Shown one piece after another: positions 35,201 to 40,356 of a stretch of DNA of 64,000 bases; within the stretch, counting starts at the first letter, position 1, and every line of letters starts with the position of its first letter. The translations under genes were made by a program, and so were the position numbers. Source of the DNA: Achatina immaculata (lineage: Eukaryota; Mollusca; Gastropoda; Stylommatophora; Achatinidae); contig CM019693.1 of the NCBI GenBank assembly GCA_009760885.1, positions 48,676,751-48,740,750 on the forward strand, given 5' to 3'. The notes beneath the pieces were generated by a model, which did no database searches, was not told the DNA's origin, and was given only the letters and a program-made list of their open reading frames with translations.

Positions 35201-35740
35201 ATTTGGTCTCTTCGTGCCACATTTAGTATTCTCCTAAAACATTTCGTTTCTCTCGTGATGATATTCCTTTTTTTTTTCTTTTGCTGTCACTGTCCATGTT
35301 TGACGCTGATAGCACAGAGCTGTCTAATAAGGTTTTTTCACAAACTAAACGAACTGATACAAATCATTTGCTCTAACCGTACAGCCTTCCTACTTTAAAA
35401 AACAGGACGCAGTGACCTCTAAATCTGCATCTATTTTGTCTGAAGCAACGAGCATATCTAATGCAAGACACGCCTGCGGTACGCCAATAATGACAGCAAG
35501 GCTTCTACTAGTGGTCATATATCTACAGAGAACACAATAACCCAGAACTGAGCACACCAATGTTCGGAACAGATATTATCTCCTTTCTCGCAAAATTTAA
35601 ACAAAAACTATTGTCGACGTGTATTTTTAACAAGCATTATTTGCCATCTTTTTTCAGACTGTACTTAAATATGTAAAAACCTAACCGTAAATCGGCCGCA
35701 AACGTCTTTCATTTACATCCACATGGCTACGGGACGCCAT
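2120..35740 (-). CDS. NAA25: NAA25, auxiliary TPR subunit of NatB N-terminal acetyltransferase (multi-exon, 3' end outside window)
   Basis: NatB (catalytic NAA20 plus NAA25) acetylates nascent proteins starting Met-Asp/Glu/Asn/Gln at the ribosome; NAA25 is the TPR scaffold. Exons in transcription order: 35686-35740, 30675-30760, 27505-27643, 26998-27194, 25896-25992, 24834-24914, 22931-23042, 21386-21487, a doubtful exon near 20550-20640, 19562-19674, then 15495-15584, 14736-14846, 13734-13823, 12617-12706 and 11859-11969 (two exon types in three and two copies), 5843-5912, 5210-5309, 2120-2282. Similarity to animal NAA25 is clear in, for example, DCLDNGNNKKAIQEADK, EAAAKHQPNSED, KNPYYFWAVMSIVMQ, KTMYLPLAEKM, FGHKSCCYGDLKLY and SNYQFKLLLIRLYC. 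Splice phases of consecutive exons agree wherever both are found. Missing are about 75 residues between 19562 and 15584, about 16 residues between 5210 and 2282, and the C-terminal part, which lies off the left edge. The piggyBac, mariner, Tc1 and Helitron copies sit in introns. Confidence 0.9.
2362..2500. repeat. Tandem array of 36 bp units in a NAA25 intron
   Basis: About four units containing GGTTGGCTGGGGACCCTCAC then AAGTTACTTGACAGA. They create a short open frame on the plus strand that is not taken as a gene. Confidence 0.85.
2503..3458. other. NAA25 intron, no clear feature; possible tRNA-like SINE head near 2895
   Basis: No conserved coding sequence was found. At about 2895-2945 CAGCTAGGTGG and GGTTTGAGTCTC are spaced like pol III A and B boxes, which may mark a decayed SINE. 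Confidence 0.3.
3467..3655. mobile_element. hAT-type MITE (Charlie-like ends), 189 bp
   Basis: The left end is TAGTGATTCTTAACCTGGGG and the right end GGTTGAGAACCACTG, an imperfect inverted pair of the CAGTGGTTCTCAACC type. Flanks GTCTACTG (3459-3466) and GTCTACAG (3656-3663) form an 8 bp target duplication with one mismatch. Confidence 0.75.
3795..3905. repeat. Dispersed module shared with the 16.3-19.5 kb array
   Basis: The segment GCATGCAGGAAATTCTA through CCCTATTAAACTCCTGA recurs with small changes at the start of each unit of the 16290-19500 array (16321, 17336, 18418). Its class is not recognised. Confidence 0.7.
3990..4845 (+). mobile_element. Non-autonomous Helitron-like element
   Basis: The 5' end TCTATATATATAAAA follows an A. 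The 3' end has a GC-rich hairpin (CCGGGCAATGCTGG), then TAATCAGCTAG followed by T. This is Helitron architecture: TC start, hairpin, CTAG end, A/T insertion. A related copy ends at 42063. No helicase coding sequence is visible. Confidence 0.75.
4451..4535. repeat. GA-rich purine tract inside the Helitron
   Basis: About 85 bases of AGAGAG-type sequence with few interruptions, followed by GATCTGAGATCGCCATG. Confidence 0.85.
5210..5309 (-). CDS. NAA25: NAA25 exon (HIVSNHVIRLGYF)
   Basis: 100 bp, phase 2 in and phase 0 out. Encodes HIVSNHVIRLGYFMEAGTMY and TTMVRFFVLNQRE, aligning with the LLTRYAESLGQYAAASQSCN and FALRFFHSNQKD region. The acceptor is TATCCACAG and the donor GTAAGT. About 16 residues expected before the 2120-2282 exon were not found in between. 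Confidence 0.82.
5313..5836. other. NAA25 intron with an unexplained 100-codon minus-strand frame
   Basis: Minus-strand 5755-5453 is open for 100 codons but matches no part of NAA25, lies between adjacent NAA25 exons and has no recognisable domain. It is probably intronic chance. Confidence 0.3.
5843..5912 (-). CDS. NAA25: NAA25 exon (GVFGPCPALYD)
   Basis: 70 bp, phase 1 in and phase 2 out. Encodes GVFGPCPALYDGMEIKHIMN and DTLG, matching the vertebrate stretch around VDLYSSLDAKHIQHDTIG. The acceptor is TTTTGCCAG and the donor GTAAGT. Confidence 0.85.
5995..6230. repeat. Imperfect direct repeat used as Tc1 target
   Basis: A block starting CTGTGGGAAATTATCTTTCTC and ending before ACATACATTTATG is repeated at about 6168-6230. 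A similar flank follows the Tc1 right end at about 9861-9925 and again at 11190-11250. Confidence 0.7.
6540..8283 (+). pseudogene. Tc1 transposase, split and frameshifted (copy 1)
   Basis: 6540-6800 encodes the paired helix-turn-helix DNA-binding region, starting MPRLNENQRGIAVGMLIAGS and including the AT-hook-like GRPR. The frame is then broken by about 810 bp of unrelated sequence and resumes near 7600 with ASNIPGLRRVSGRTVRNRLR. The catalytic core is DD34E: D in ILFTDES, D in KDNARP, E in SPDLSSSEHIWDELD, with 34 residues between the last two. A one-base deletion just after FTDES shifts the frame, so 7584-7844 and 7844-8284 are read in different frames. The enzyme cannot be made as is. Confidence 0.9.
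6788..7600. other. Sequence inserted in the Tc1 transposase gene
   Basis: It separates LRNGFLQAT from ASNIPGLRR, which are adjacent in Tc1 transposases. No coding similarity was seen. ACAGAATA near the left border and ATTCTGTT near the right border are a weak inverted pair. Bases from about 7168 onward are carried in the later tandem copies. Confidence 0.5.
7168..8463. repeat. Tandem duplication unit 1 (about 1297 bp), repeated at 8464-9770
   Basis: The sequence from TATGTTTTTTTGG at 7168 to the end of the Tc1 C-terminal region recurs with a 1298 bp offset. The junction near 8463 joins CATTTTAT to GTTTTTTTGG with only a few bases of shared sequence. Confidence 0.85.
8605..9928. repeat. Tandem duplication unit 2 (about 1324 bp), repeated at 9929-11250
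   Basis: The unit TTAAGTGTTAACTGTGG to TGAGTTTCTACATG recurs with an offset of 1324 bp. It overlaps duplication unit 1 and includes the Tc1 right end plus flank. CATG is shared at the junction. Confidence 0.85.
8882..9582 (+). pseudogene. Tc1 transposase C-terminal part (copy 2)
   Basis: Starts within the tandem unit and has no DNA-binding domain. It keeps DNARPHVAHVV and SPDLSSSEHIWDE, and shares the same one-base deletion after FTDES as copy 1, so the deletion predates the duplication. Confidence 0.9.
10206..10905 (+). pseudogene. Tc1 transposase C-terminal part (copy 3)
   Basis: Third copy with the shared frameshift plus a new TGA within the DELDRRL region near 10829. The right terminal repeat ends at about 11181. 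Confidence 0.9.
11290..11858. repeat. Minisatellite containing copies of the NAA25 splice donor
   Basis: About eleven units of roughly 43-58 bp containing CTTGAGATGAGAAGTGTAAG and GACAAGCGAGGCAGGACATG. On the minus strand most units read CATCTCAAGG then GTAAGCAT, the same junction as the end of the neighbouring NAA25 exon (GTCTCAAGG, GTAAGCAT). Two units have lost the GTAAG (TTCC variants). Confidence 0.92.
11859..11969 (-). CDS. NAA25: NAA25 exon (GDDIHIW type), copy A
   Basis: 111 bp exon encoding the same residues as copy C. Its donor (CTCAAGG then GTAAGCAT) is directly followed by the minisatellite 11290-11858, which repeats that donor. Confidence 0.87.
12617..12706 (-). CDS. NAA25: NAA25 exon (GKDLLKTD type), copy A
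   Basis: The same 90 bp exon, phase 1 to phase 1, nearest to the GDDIHIW copy A exon. One of copies A, B or C should be the ancestral exon. Confidence 0.85.
13734..13823 (-). CDS. NAA25: NAA25 exon (GKDLLKTD type), copy B
   Basis: The same 90 bp exon with the same splice sites as copies A and C, carried in the second 1.12-kb repeat unit. No GDDIHIW exon follows it before copy A. Confidence 0.75.
14330..14665. other. Unique spacer between duplicated NAA25 blocks
   Basis: No coding or repeat feature recognised; A-rich. The beginning (CATGCACTGATAATAACCC) recurs after the third unit at about 16100. Confidence 0.5.
14736..14846 (-). CDS. NAA25: NAA25 exon (GDDIHIW type), copy C
   Basis: 111 bp, phase 1 to phase 1. 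Encodes GDDIHIWRAIVHLELGIRES, then TSNYQFKLLLIRLYCLK, matching SNAQFKLLLVRIYCMLG. The acceptor is GTTTTCCACAG and the donor GTAAGC. Confidence 0.85.
15495..15584 (-). CDS. NAA25: NAA25 exon (GKDLLKTD type), copy C
   Basis: 90 bp, phase 1 to phase 1. Encodes GKDLLKTDLQYSDNYLLLAV and HLLLDVWVKT, matching KTCLKTELQFSDYYCLLAVHAL. The acceptor is TTTCAG and the donor GTCAGT. It is the first of three near-identical copies in transcription order. Confidence 0.85.
16290..19500. repeat. Three tandem units of about 1.02-1.08 kb
   Basis: Units begin near GTAGATGTTTTATGTATTAT at about 16290, 17307 and 18390. Each starts with the 3795-3905 module, contains a palindromic CTCTACTGTAGAG, and ends in a run of 30-35 bp subrepeats of the type ATTACAGAAGTAGATGATTC. 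Unit length differs by the number of subrepeats. No protein coding was seen. Confidence 0.92.
19562..19674 (-). CDS. NAA25: NAA25 exon 10
   Basis: 113 bp, phase 1 in and phase 0 out. Encodes GSAFKLLQEYFDQFGHKSCC and YGDLKLYTDQLTEQELDD, matching the MFQYFKKFGDKPCCFTDLKVF stretch. The acceptor is ATTTTCAG and the donor GTATAG. The 1-kb tandem array 16290-19500 ends about 60 bases downstream of its donor. Confidence 0.85.
19905..20025. repeat. 62 bp duplicate
   Basis: ACACTGTGTCAAACTGCATT and the following bases are present twice, head to tail. Confidence 0.85.
20550..20639 (-). pseudogene. NAA25: Possible NAA25 exon 9, frameshifted and abutting a foldback insertion
   Basis: The minus strand shows VDEQKSKSSR in one frame and, one base away, GYIFAIHKLRM. 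Together they resemble the vertebrate stretch EESKSSRHLRGPFLAKLELI. Joining them needs one extra G in a GGG run, so there is a frameshift or a sequencing indel. The upstream part runs straight into the target-site duplication of a 522 bp inverted-repeat element. No convincing donor with the required phase was found. This is tentative. Confidence 0.35.
20640..21161. mobile_element. Foldback (inverted-repeat) insertion of 522 bp with 15 bp target duplication
   Basis: Two arms of about 245-270 bp, nearly perfect reverse complements, are separated by a few bases around 20925-20940. CTTCCTTGATGCACA occurs directly on both sides (20625-20639 and 21162-21176). One arm resembles single-copy relatives at 28500-28680, 46640-46900 and 52805-52870. 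Confidence 0.85.
21386..21487 (-). CDS. NAA25: NAA25 exon 8
   Basis: 102 bp, phase 2 to phase 2. Encodes PDDWAFWLKYLESGFHLVDS and GYTPTEEDSERTK, matching the SDDWQFYLTYFDSVFRL region. The acceptor is TTTGTAG and the donor GTACAT. Confidence 0.85.
21624..22681 (+). mobile_element. piggyBac-like non-autonomous element
   Basis: The left end reads AACTCTTTGTCCCC. The right end, read on the minus strand from 22685, is TTAACTCTTTGTATACTGGG. These share about 10 bp and are of the same TTAAC-CTTTG type as the 1906 terminus. The left TTAA is not intact (ACAA). Confidence 0.5.
21787..22134 (+). CDS. Uncharacterised 115-codon ORF inside the piggyBac-like element
   Basis: An internal start, MASSGSLFRPEQRISALQAQ, opens a short soluble-looking protein ending NITVSNAGDCVI. 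It has no transposase catalytic motif and I do not recognise it. It may be an N-terminal remnant of a transposase, a carried gene, or chance. The GTAAGT at the end of the frame (ATCACAGTAAGT) is a good donor, so an exon is also possible. Confidence 0.3.
   Translation: MRCVNLTSFCQSLSLLGFCLSTNMASSGSLFRPEQRISALQAQNLILKYLVCGEENAAVEILNFQTHMTLIQKIRMFFFGSAAKHARRVADETTSQLSASTSCNITVSNAGDCVI
22931..23042 (-). CDS. NAA25: NAA25 exon 7
   Basis: 112 bp, phase 1 in and phase 2 out. Encodes DKLCSELNLRSTRLASVCTK and LAQWDKVNIIYKELLNQ, aligning with the ENKCMAMYKKLSRWPECN region. The acceptor is TTTTCAG and the donor GTTAGT. Confidence 0.82.
23230..24003 (+). mobile_element. mariner-family element with internal deletion
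   Basis: CGAGGGTCATACTG at the left and a right end reading TGAGGGTCGTACC on the minus strand form inverted repeats, each next to TA. It lies in the NAA25 intron between 23042 and 24834. Confidence 0.85.
23360..23880 (+). pseudogene. mariner transposase, core deleted
   Basis: The first part (23360-23695) encodes a helix-turn-helix region with AEVLFRQRAVIEFLIKEEIP, SSVRRWVKHFKDGN and SRPRTAST. It then jumps to the C-terminal NPDLAPNDYHHFGFMKEQM, a frame away. The first two catalytic aspartates are missing, so this is a deletion derivative that needs another copy to move. Confidence 0.85.
24150..24713. repeat. 30 bp minisatellite, about 19 units
   Basis: Very regular units of TGTATGTTCATGTTTTATAC plus ten bases (TATCTTACAA or variants). 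The 30 bp period keeps two plus-strand frames open (243 and 197 codons), encoding decapeptide repeats such as CMFMFYTILQ. It is inside a NAA25 intron. Confidence 0.95.
24834..24914 (-). CDS. NAA25: NAA25 exon 6
   Basis: 81 bp, phase 1 to phase 1. Encodes EILLYLIILELQEKWQEAST and VLRGPMG, matching the ELYYMILERLGKYQEAL region. The donor is GTATGT and the acceptor CTCCACAG. Confidence 0.88.
25006..25895. other. NAA25 intron, nothing recognised
   Basis: No coding, repeat or transposon signal was seen between exons 5 and 6 apart from low-complexity runs. Confidence 0.5.
25896..25992 (-). CDS. NAA25: NAA25 exon 5
   Basis: 97 bp, phase 0 in and phase 1 out. Encodes AHADKKLGKTMYLPLAEKMT and QKYLQEKEFEAE, matching KTMFLPLAERMVEKM in vertebrates. 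The donor is GTAAGT. Confidence 0.92.
26236..26632. repeat. 19 bp minisatellite, about 20 units
   Basis: Alternating variants of TATATGATCACCTGCAGAC and TATACAACCACCTGTAGAC. It lies in the NAA25 intron between exons 4 and 5. Confidence 0.92.
26998..27194 (-). CDS. NAA25: NAA25 exon 4
   Basis: 197 bp, phase 1 in and phase 0 out. Encodes YDQIASLYEAAAKHQPNSED, LFMAHVRLGNYQQQQ and NKNPYYFWAVMSIVMQ, a TPR stretch strongly conserved in NAA25. The acceptor is CCTAACAG and the donor GTAATG. Confidence 0.93.
27505..27643 (-). CDS. NAA25: NAA25 exon 3
   Basis: Encodes VLKALALIRMGQLSKGSALL and then AEIHQLEPTDEQTLSAM, followed by SICYKETQQ. This corresponds to the vertebrate stretch around LEPTDDNSLQALTILYREM. 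139 bp, phase 0 in and phase 1 out, with a GTAAGT donor. Confidence 0.92.
27650..28330. other. NAA25 intron, mostly featureless
   Basis: Only a short GA run (28010-28040) is notable. Confidence 0.5.
28334..28494. mobile_element. Possible hAT-type MITE
   Basis: The left end CCAATGTTCTCAAGTGAGG pairs imperfectly with the right end AGGTCCGAGAACTACTG. No clear 8 bp duplication was found. Confidence 0.4.
28500..28680. repeat. Diverged relative of the foldback arm
   Basis: AATATTGGATTGTTGTATGT and a following TTTTTGTAAAACCAAACCAT resemble the 21040-21160 arm of the foldback element. Confidence 0.5.
28978..30310 (-). mobile_element. Nearly complete mariner-family transposon
   Basis: The left end CGAGGGGCGTTCAGAGAGTA and a right end reading CGAGAGGCATTCAGAAAGTA on the minus strand are inverted repeats, continuing AATGCACCACAT. 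TA flanks are present. It lies in the large NAA25 intron between exons 2 and 3, in the same orientation as the gene. Confidence 0.9.
29089..30169 (-). pseudogene. mariner transposase (DD34D), one nonsense codon and one frameshift
   Basis: 30169-29600 encodes the DNA-binding half, then the first catalytic Asp in TGDETWAHHFEP. The frame stops at QSME where the family has Trp (TAG in place of TGG). 29517-29089 carries the second Asp (LHDNARPHTS) and the third (YSPDLAPSDFYLFG), 34 residues apart. A one-base shift lies near 29515, between VFWG and ILVNVMPRGEA. The whole length of the enzyme is present but not as one frame. Confidence 0.92.
30490..30633. mobile_element. Possible hAT-type MITE, about 144 bp
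   Basis: AGTGTTTCTCAAAAT at the left and ATTTTAGAAACACTG at the right are inverted repeats of the hAT type. Flanking ATCTATGA and ATCTAAGG are only partly alike. Confidence 0.5.
30675..30760 (-). CDS. NAA25: NAA25 exon 2
   Basis: Encodes (D)CLDNGNNKKAIQEADK followed by VLKKQKDLTCAK, closely matching the first TPR of NAA25. The acceptor is TTGTACAG and the donor GTAAAG. The length of 86 bp enters in phase 1 and leaves in phase 0. Confidence 0.92.
30947..31675. repeat. Minisatellite of about 61-67 bp derived from a LINE 3' end
   Basis: About eleven units containing GTGGCACTCTCCACCCAGCA and CTTATATCTTACATCC followed by TTTCTGTGCTAGTAA. The second half matches the minus-strand 3' end of the LINE family at 60440-60480 (TATCTTATATCC, TTCCCGTGCCGTTA). 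The array directly abuts a fragment of that LINE at 31676. Confidence 0.9.
31676..32145 (-). mobile_element. RTE-like LINE fragment (family C), 3' part, with internal triplication
   Basis: The minus strand matches the C-terminal coding end of the 59536-60444 LINE (around DEVERLAEDR, LREAKL and MRR) in degraded form. It lacks a continuous frame. Confidence 0.7.
31738..31945. repeat. Three tandem 64 bp units inside the LINE fragment
   Basis: CCTCATCAAGGGATGTCCAC and following bases repeat three times nearly identically. The unit is LINE coding sequence. Confidence 0.92.
32138..34857. repeat. Tandem duplication of about 1.37 kb, two units
   Basis: 32138-33506 and 33511-34857 both begin CATATACATATTACATCTGA, preceded by CAGCTTT or CAGTTTT, and are almost identical to their ends at AACTATAAACTGAAAAT. 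Each unit starts inside the end of the LINE fragment. No coding sequence was recognised. Confidence 0.93.
35686..35740 (-). CDS. NAA25: NAA25 exon 1 with start codon
   Basis: The ATG is at 35740-35738. The exon encodes MASRSHVDVNERRLRPIY and ends with one base of the next codon before a GTTAGG donor. The vertebrate protein also begins with a short basic stretch ending RLRPIYDYLDNGNN. The frame continues exactly into the 30675-30760 exon (phase 1). Confidence 0.9.
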
Positions 35741-35745
35741 CTTCC
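35733..35745 (-). promoter_or_regulatory. YY1-like motif overlapping the NAA25 start codon
   Basis: The minus strand reads GGGAAGATGGCGTCC around the start codon, matching the AAGATGGCG core of YY1 sites. Such sites often overlap start codons of housekeeping genes. The site is seen; its function is inferred. Confidence 0.3.
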
Positions 35746-36200
35746 CTTGTAAGAATCGAATATAACAGGAAGCGATTCTTCGCGGTATCTGATCTATTTC
35801 GGTAGCTTTCGGTTATTTGTTGAATTCCCACTCACTGTCCTAATCATCATGATTAGAATCATCTTGTGCTATCTTCAGTAGATCTCCATCGTGCCTGCAC
35901 TTTTTTAACGGCGCGCCTCTCATGCCGCTTTATGTTCATCTCTACAAGGAAGAAAGAAGTAAAGATGAGCAGGAATGGCAAAAGAGATGATCACGTAGTA
36001 ATCTAAAACAGTAACAAACCAGCGTCTCTGTGACATACCTTTATCAAGAACCACGAAAATGAAGCAACATTATTATATCGAAGAGGTCAAACTTCGAGGG
36101 TGAAATAAAACAGCAGAAGAAGAATCAAAGTTAGCCACGAAGATGTGGAAGAAAGAAAAATATTTTAAACGCTGGATGTAGAAGCCTGGAATATTATGAG
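35741..36200 (-). other. Presumed NAA25 5' UTR and promoter region
   Basis: This stretch lies directly upstream of the NAA25 start and is less AT-rich than the flanking spacer. No TATA box or other unambiguous core element is visible. No second, divergent gene could be recognised. Confidence 0.35.
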
Positions 36201-36639
36201 AGATATGGCTGGTTCGGTTCAGATTATTAAGCCGACTGATGGTTTGATTTGAATTTTTAGGGTACTGAATGTGGACTTGGTTTGCACCCCCAGTTTTGTT
36301 TTTTTTTTTACTTTTAAAACAATGAGATTATTAGAATGACAACTGTGGGCTTTTGTCTAGTCACTATGGGCTTGTTCTATATTCCAACCAAATCTGATGC
36401 ATTTGGGCTTAGTTTGGATTCTTGATGTGATAGTTCTGAGCTTAGCTTCAACTTTTGAGGTGATACTGCAAGGACAGTGAGAGGAAACCTTGAAAAGCCA
36501 GACAAAGCACATAGATATGAAAGGAAAGCTGGCAAGAGAGAGAATATTAGGAAATTAATTTGTGACTCCATACAAATAGCAACTACTAATCCTACAACAA
36601 GAAGCAGATGAATATAAAGATCTGGTCAGGAAACATCTC

Positions 36640-36915
36640 AGCATTTGTGGGTTTCTAGTTTGTATTATCTAGCTCTCCTGCAAGAACACACAATGGGTTA
36701 CAAAAGTATTATAAGAGAAATATGGAAATATTGAAGTAAACCTAGCATAGCTCAAGAGAAAAGAAAGAGGGGCAGGCCAGTAAGGACATGAAACTGCACC
36801 ATATAGGATGAATTAAACTTAGAAGGAAAGATATAGTTTGAGGTATCATGACTTGCTCAAGACAGGATTAGTTGGAGAACCTTTGTTGATGCCTTATGCT
36901 CTGTTGGGAGTACAG
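36640..36915 (+). mobile_element. Decayed LINE C-terminal fragment (another family)
   Basis: The plus strand reads KRERGRPVRT, a gap, then DRISWRTFVDALCSVGSTED before a stop. This resembles LINE C-termini with RGRP and AQDR-SWR motifs. It is broken by stops. Confidence 0.55.
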
Positions 36916-37164
36916 AGGACTGATGATGATGAAGCACATCTGTTAAAGAAAATTTAATATTTAGTATAAATATAATATCCATTTTAAAACAGTGAAAAAG
37001 ACAATAATACCATCAAAGAAAAAAAAAAACTTCACATAGATGCAGAGCATTAAGTTAAAAAGGTGTTCTGAATGTTCAAATTCCATGTAAGTAACCATAC
37101 ATTTTTTGTATATTTTTACATTACACTGAATATATTAGAATTGTATTACAGTATCTATTTTATA

Positions 37165-37495
37165 AACACCATAAGAAATAACATCTTATTAGCAGAAATG
37201 CAGATGAAACCACTGACAACAATTATTGAGGAAAGACGCTGGCGATGGTTGGGACATGTGCTCCGAATGACTGACAACTCACTACCAAAAATAGCACTAA
37301 GATGGACACCACAGGGGAGCAGAAGTAAGGGTAGACCAAAAGAGACATGGAGAAGAACAACAGAAAGGATGTTGAGCAATAGAGGGCTCACCTGGGCAAG
37401 AGCAGAAAAAAAGGCAAAGGACAGGCATTTGTGGAAAACCCTTGCGGAAGCCCCATGTGCCCTGGGCACTTAAGGTTCAGAGAGAGAGAGATATA
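37165..37495 (+). mobile_element. Truncated RTE-like LINE (family A), 3' end
   Basis: Carries [20 protein letters not shown] then [18 protein letters not shown] to the stop after APCALGT, followed by AGGTTCAGAGAGAGAG. TATTTTATA on both sides (37156-37164 and 37496-37504) is a likely target duplication. Confidence 0.88.
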
Positions 37496-37504
37496 TATTT
37501 TATA

Positions 37505-38175
37505 CCTAATGACATAATCATTGTGGTATTATTGGTTGTGGTAGGTGACACTTTTATTTAGCTTTTCCAAATAAATCTATGTTACACAAAAATTAGGATG
37601 TCTAAAGGATTTATATAATTATAACTATAAACAGGCAAAAGATGCAATGAAGTTTGAACAAGAATACTTTTTTATTATCACAATTTGGCTCATGCATCAG
37701 TATTCCATAGCATACCTTTTGAGGAACACTGGCTTCACTGACTTCAGTACTGATCTTTGAGGGATATAGTTTTGTACAGTATGTGAACTGAACAAATCAA
37801 TCACTAAACAGATGACATTTAAGTGGTCACTCATTTTCAGTATATGAGGTACATAAATGTAAGAAAAGACTAACAGACAGATGCAATAAAGCTGTGAAAG
37901 TGAATAGGTCTCATGAATTAGATTATTGATTATTGGATCCAAATGTTGAAATGAGATTTCTGAAAAGAATCGCACAATTCAGCTTTCTTTGAACACCTCC
38001 TAAATCTGTTTTGCTACATTAAGCTTTTAGGTCCATGTCTTCCATTTTTCCCCTCTTATGTGGTAATGGTTGATGCAGCCAAGACTTGCTCTGAAACATT
38101 TTCCATACCCTACAAAAAATTCCTCCCCCCCCCCAACCCCCACCAAAAAAAAACATAACTAAAAAGGCAGTTTTT
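37505..38175. other. Spacer, nothing recognised
   Basis: AT-rich with a C-run and A-run near 38125-38155. No feature supported. Confidence 0.5.
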
Positions 38176-38185
38176 TAACAGAATT

Positions 38186-39399
38186 CATTCATTCATTCAT
38201 TCATTCCTTTGCATGTCCCTTGCGGAACTTCGCCTCCCAAACAGCACTCCTGTAGGCCTCTCGATTGTGAGCAAGATGGCCTGCTGCTGCTGCATCCATT
38301 TCCAGATCATCAACGATGTCTTGCAGCCATCTTCGTTTCGGTCTTCCTCTCTTTCTTTTTCCCATTATGTATCCTTCCAATATGGTCTTCTCTAAATTAT
38401 CATGACGTTTAATGTGGCCAAAATATTTAAGTTTTCTCTCTTTAATCCTCTTTACTAGCCAGCCTTCTTCAATATTAAGCTCTTGCAGTATAGATATATT
38501 TGTTCTTTTTTGTGTCCACGATATTTGGAGAACTCTTCTATAGCATTTACATTCAAAGGCATTTATGTGCTTCTCAGCTGTTTTGTTAAGTGTCCAGGTC
38601 TCACAGGCATATGTTGCGATGGGAAAGATGCATGCCTTTAAAAATCTTATTTTTGTGGTTCTGTCTGCTCCTCTCCACAGATTCTTTATTTGTTTTACTT
38701 TCTGAAGAGCAATAGATGTTCTCCTTTTAATTTCCCTCATTGTATCTCCATTATTAGTTAGTAGTGATCCAAGATATTCAAAACTCTCCACTTCTTCCAG
38801 TTTTTCCTCATTGATACATATTTCAGTTGCCTTGTTTGTTTTGTCAGTTGTCATCACTTTAGTTTTCTTTGCATTAAGATAGAGGTTCTGCTCTTCGCTG
38901 TTCTTGCGGACTGACATAATTAGTTTTTCCATTCCTTCTTGTGTTGTGGACAGCAATACTGTGTCATCAGCATATCTAATCTCTGGTATTTCATAACCTC
39001 CAACTGTTATGGCATCGTAATATTCTTTGTCTACATCTTCTCTAACATTCCTCATTATATTTTCAGTATACAAGTTAAATAAGTAGGGTGACAATATGCA
39101 CCCCTGACGGACCCCTTGTTTTATGTCAAACCAACTTGTTGTTTCACCATTTATTCTGACTGCTGCTTGTTGGTCTAAATACAGCAGTGATGTTAATTGT
39201 ATCAAATGTGTTGGAAATCCCATTTTTTCCATTATTTCCCAAAGTTTCTGGTGTTGTACACAATCAAATGCCTTTGAGTAGTCTATAAAGGATAAATATA
39301 GATTCACATTAAACTCCCTGCATTTCTCTATTATTAATCTTAGGTTGAATATATGATCTCTTGATCCTCTTCCTTGCCTGAAGCCAGCTTGGACCATAA
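38186..39399 (-). mobile_element. 5'-truncated RTE-like LINE (family B) with intact visible frame
   Basis: TAACAGAATT flanks both sides (38176-38185 and 39400-39409), a 10 bp target duplication. The 3' tail on the minus strand is (GAAT)n, a short-repeat tail typical of RTE-type LINEs. Confidence 0.9.
38201..39397 (-). CDS. Reverse transcriptase, C-terminal two-thirds (truncated LINE ORF)
   Basis: 398 codons uninterrupted, starting inside the RT domain because of 5' truncation. In order: QAGFRQGRGSRDHIFNL (motif before A), FIDYSKAFDCVQH (motif A, first catalytic Asp), GVRQGCILSPYLFNLYTENI (motif B), IRYADDTVLLS (motif C, catalytic Asp pair), CETWTLNKTAEKHINAFEC and the RGRPKRRWLQDIVDDLEMDA tail shared by many LINEs. 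The endonuclease domain is missing. It is a recent dead-on-arrival copy; the annotated ATG is not a natural start. Confidence 0.9.
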   Translation of the reverse strand: MVQAGFRQGRGSRDHIFNLRLIIEKCREFNVNLYLSFIDYSKAFDCVQHQKLWEIMEKMGFPTHLIQLTSLLYLDQQAAVRINGETTSWFDIKQGVRQGCILSPYLFNLYTENIMRNVREDVDKEYYDAITVGGYEIPEIRYADDTVLLSTTQEGMEKLIMSVRKNSEEQNLYLNAKKTKVMTTDKTNKATEICINEEKLEEVESFEYLGSLLTNNGDTMREIKRRTSIALQKVKQIKNLWRGADRTTKIRFLKACIFPIATYACETWTLNKTAEKHINAFECKCYRRVLQISWTQKRTNISILQELNIEEGWLVKRIKERKLKYFGHIKRHDNLEKTILEGYIMGKRKRGRPKRRWLQDIVDDLEMDAAAAGHLAHNREAYRSAVWEAKFRKGHAKE

Positions 39400-39409
39400 T
39401 AACAGAATT

Positions 39410-40005
39410 ACAAAGTTAAAATATTTCAGGAGTCTGAACAAAAGTAAAAAAAGAAAATGATTGAAGCAAATTCATAGAATCTCACTGCTGACAGATAACA
39501 GAGGTGAAACTATGATTAGACATGCAGGACACATGTCTAGGGTGTAACATTTGGATGGAACATTTTATTTCTGAAAACCATCAATAGATACTAGGAAAAG
39601 AGTGTTGATAATGAATGAATGAATGAATTAATTAATAATCTTTATTTTTCAAGGGTAAAGAATTGGGCACGCAGGCCCGTCTTACATTCTGCCCTCATCA
39701 CTCCATCTTTCATTCTTCCCACACACTTGATTTAGTACAAATATACAAATTAAATTAGGAAAAAACATATCAAAAGAGTGTAAGATTTAACTACTACATT
39801 CAAAGTAAAAGAGAAGAAGTAATTAACCTAATAAAATAGCACTCATGCACACATACATACGCAGACATATACATAAACAAAAATACATTGTAAATACAGA
39901 TCTTCTAACATATGTTTTTTAAACAGACATTAAAATAATTTCTAACAATATCTAACAAGTTGCTTTTCTAACTATGTCATTTTAGTACTTGATGGTTGGC
40001 AAGTC
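39410..40005. other. Spacer with an (ATGA)n stretch
   Basis: ATGAATGAATGAATGAATTA near 39611 may be the tail of another LINE; otherwise nothing recognised. Confidence 0.4.
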
Positions 40006-40009
40006 ACGT

Positions 40010-40205
40010 GTTGAGAGAGATAAGCTATATCGAGCCAGTATGACTATATAGGAGCGAATCATGGGCGTTAACAAGAACAAGAGTATAAGAAGCATCTGAA
40101 ATATAGTTCCTACAAAGAGTGTTAAGAATACCATGGACAGCTAAAGTAACAAATGAAGAATACTTAAGAAAGTGACAGAATATTTGGAGACTAAATTCCC
40201 AGTTC
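40010..40205 (+). mobile_element. Decayed LINE C-terminal fragment
   Basis: Frames broken by stops contain the pieces ESWALTRTRVYEASEI, RVLRIPWTAKVTNEEYLRK and QNIWRLNSQ, in the order typical of LINE ends. This required reading across shifts, so boundaries are approximate. Confidence 0.5.
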
Positions 40206-40356
40206 ACTTTTCTTGAATTTGTTCATGGCTCTTATCAAAGTTCTTACTTGAACTTATTCAAAAACAGGTTCATGGTGTATTTAAAACAAGCCTGTAAAAA
40301 CTAAAATATATGCCTTCTTTTATAGATGAGTAATTTGTGTACAAGTAGTATGTATG

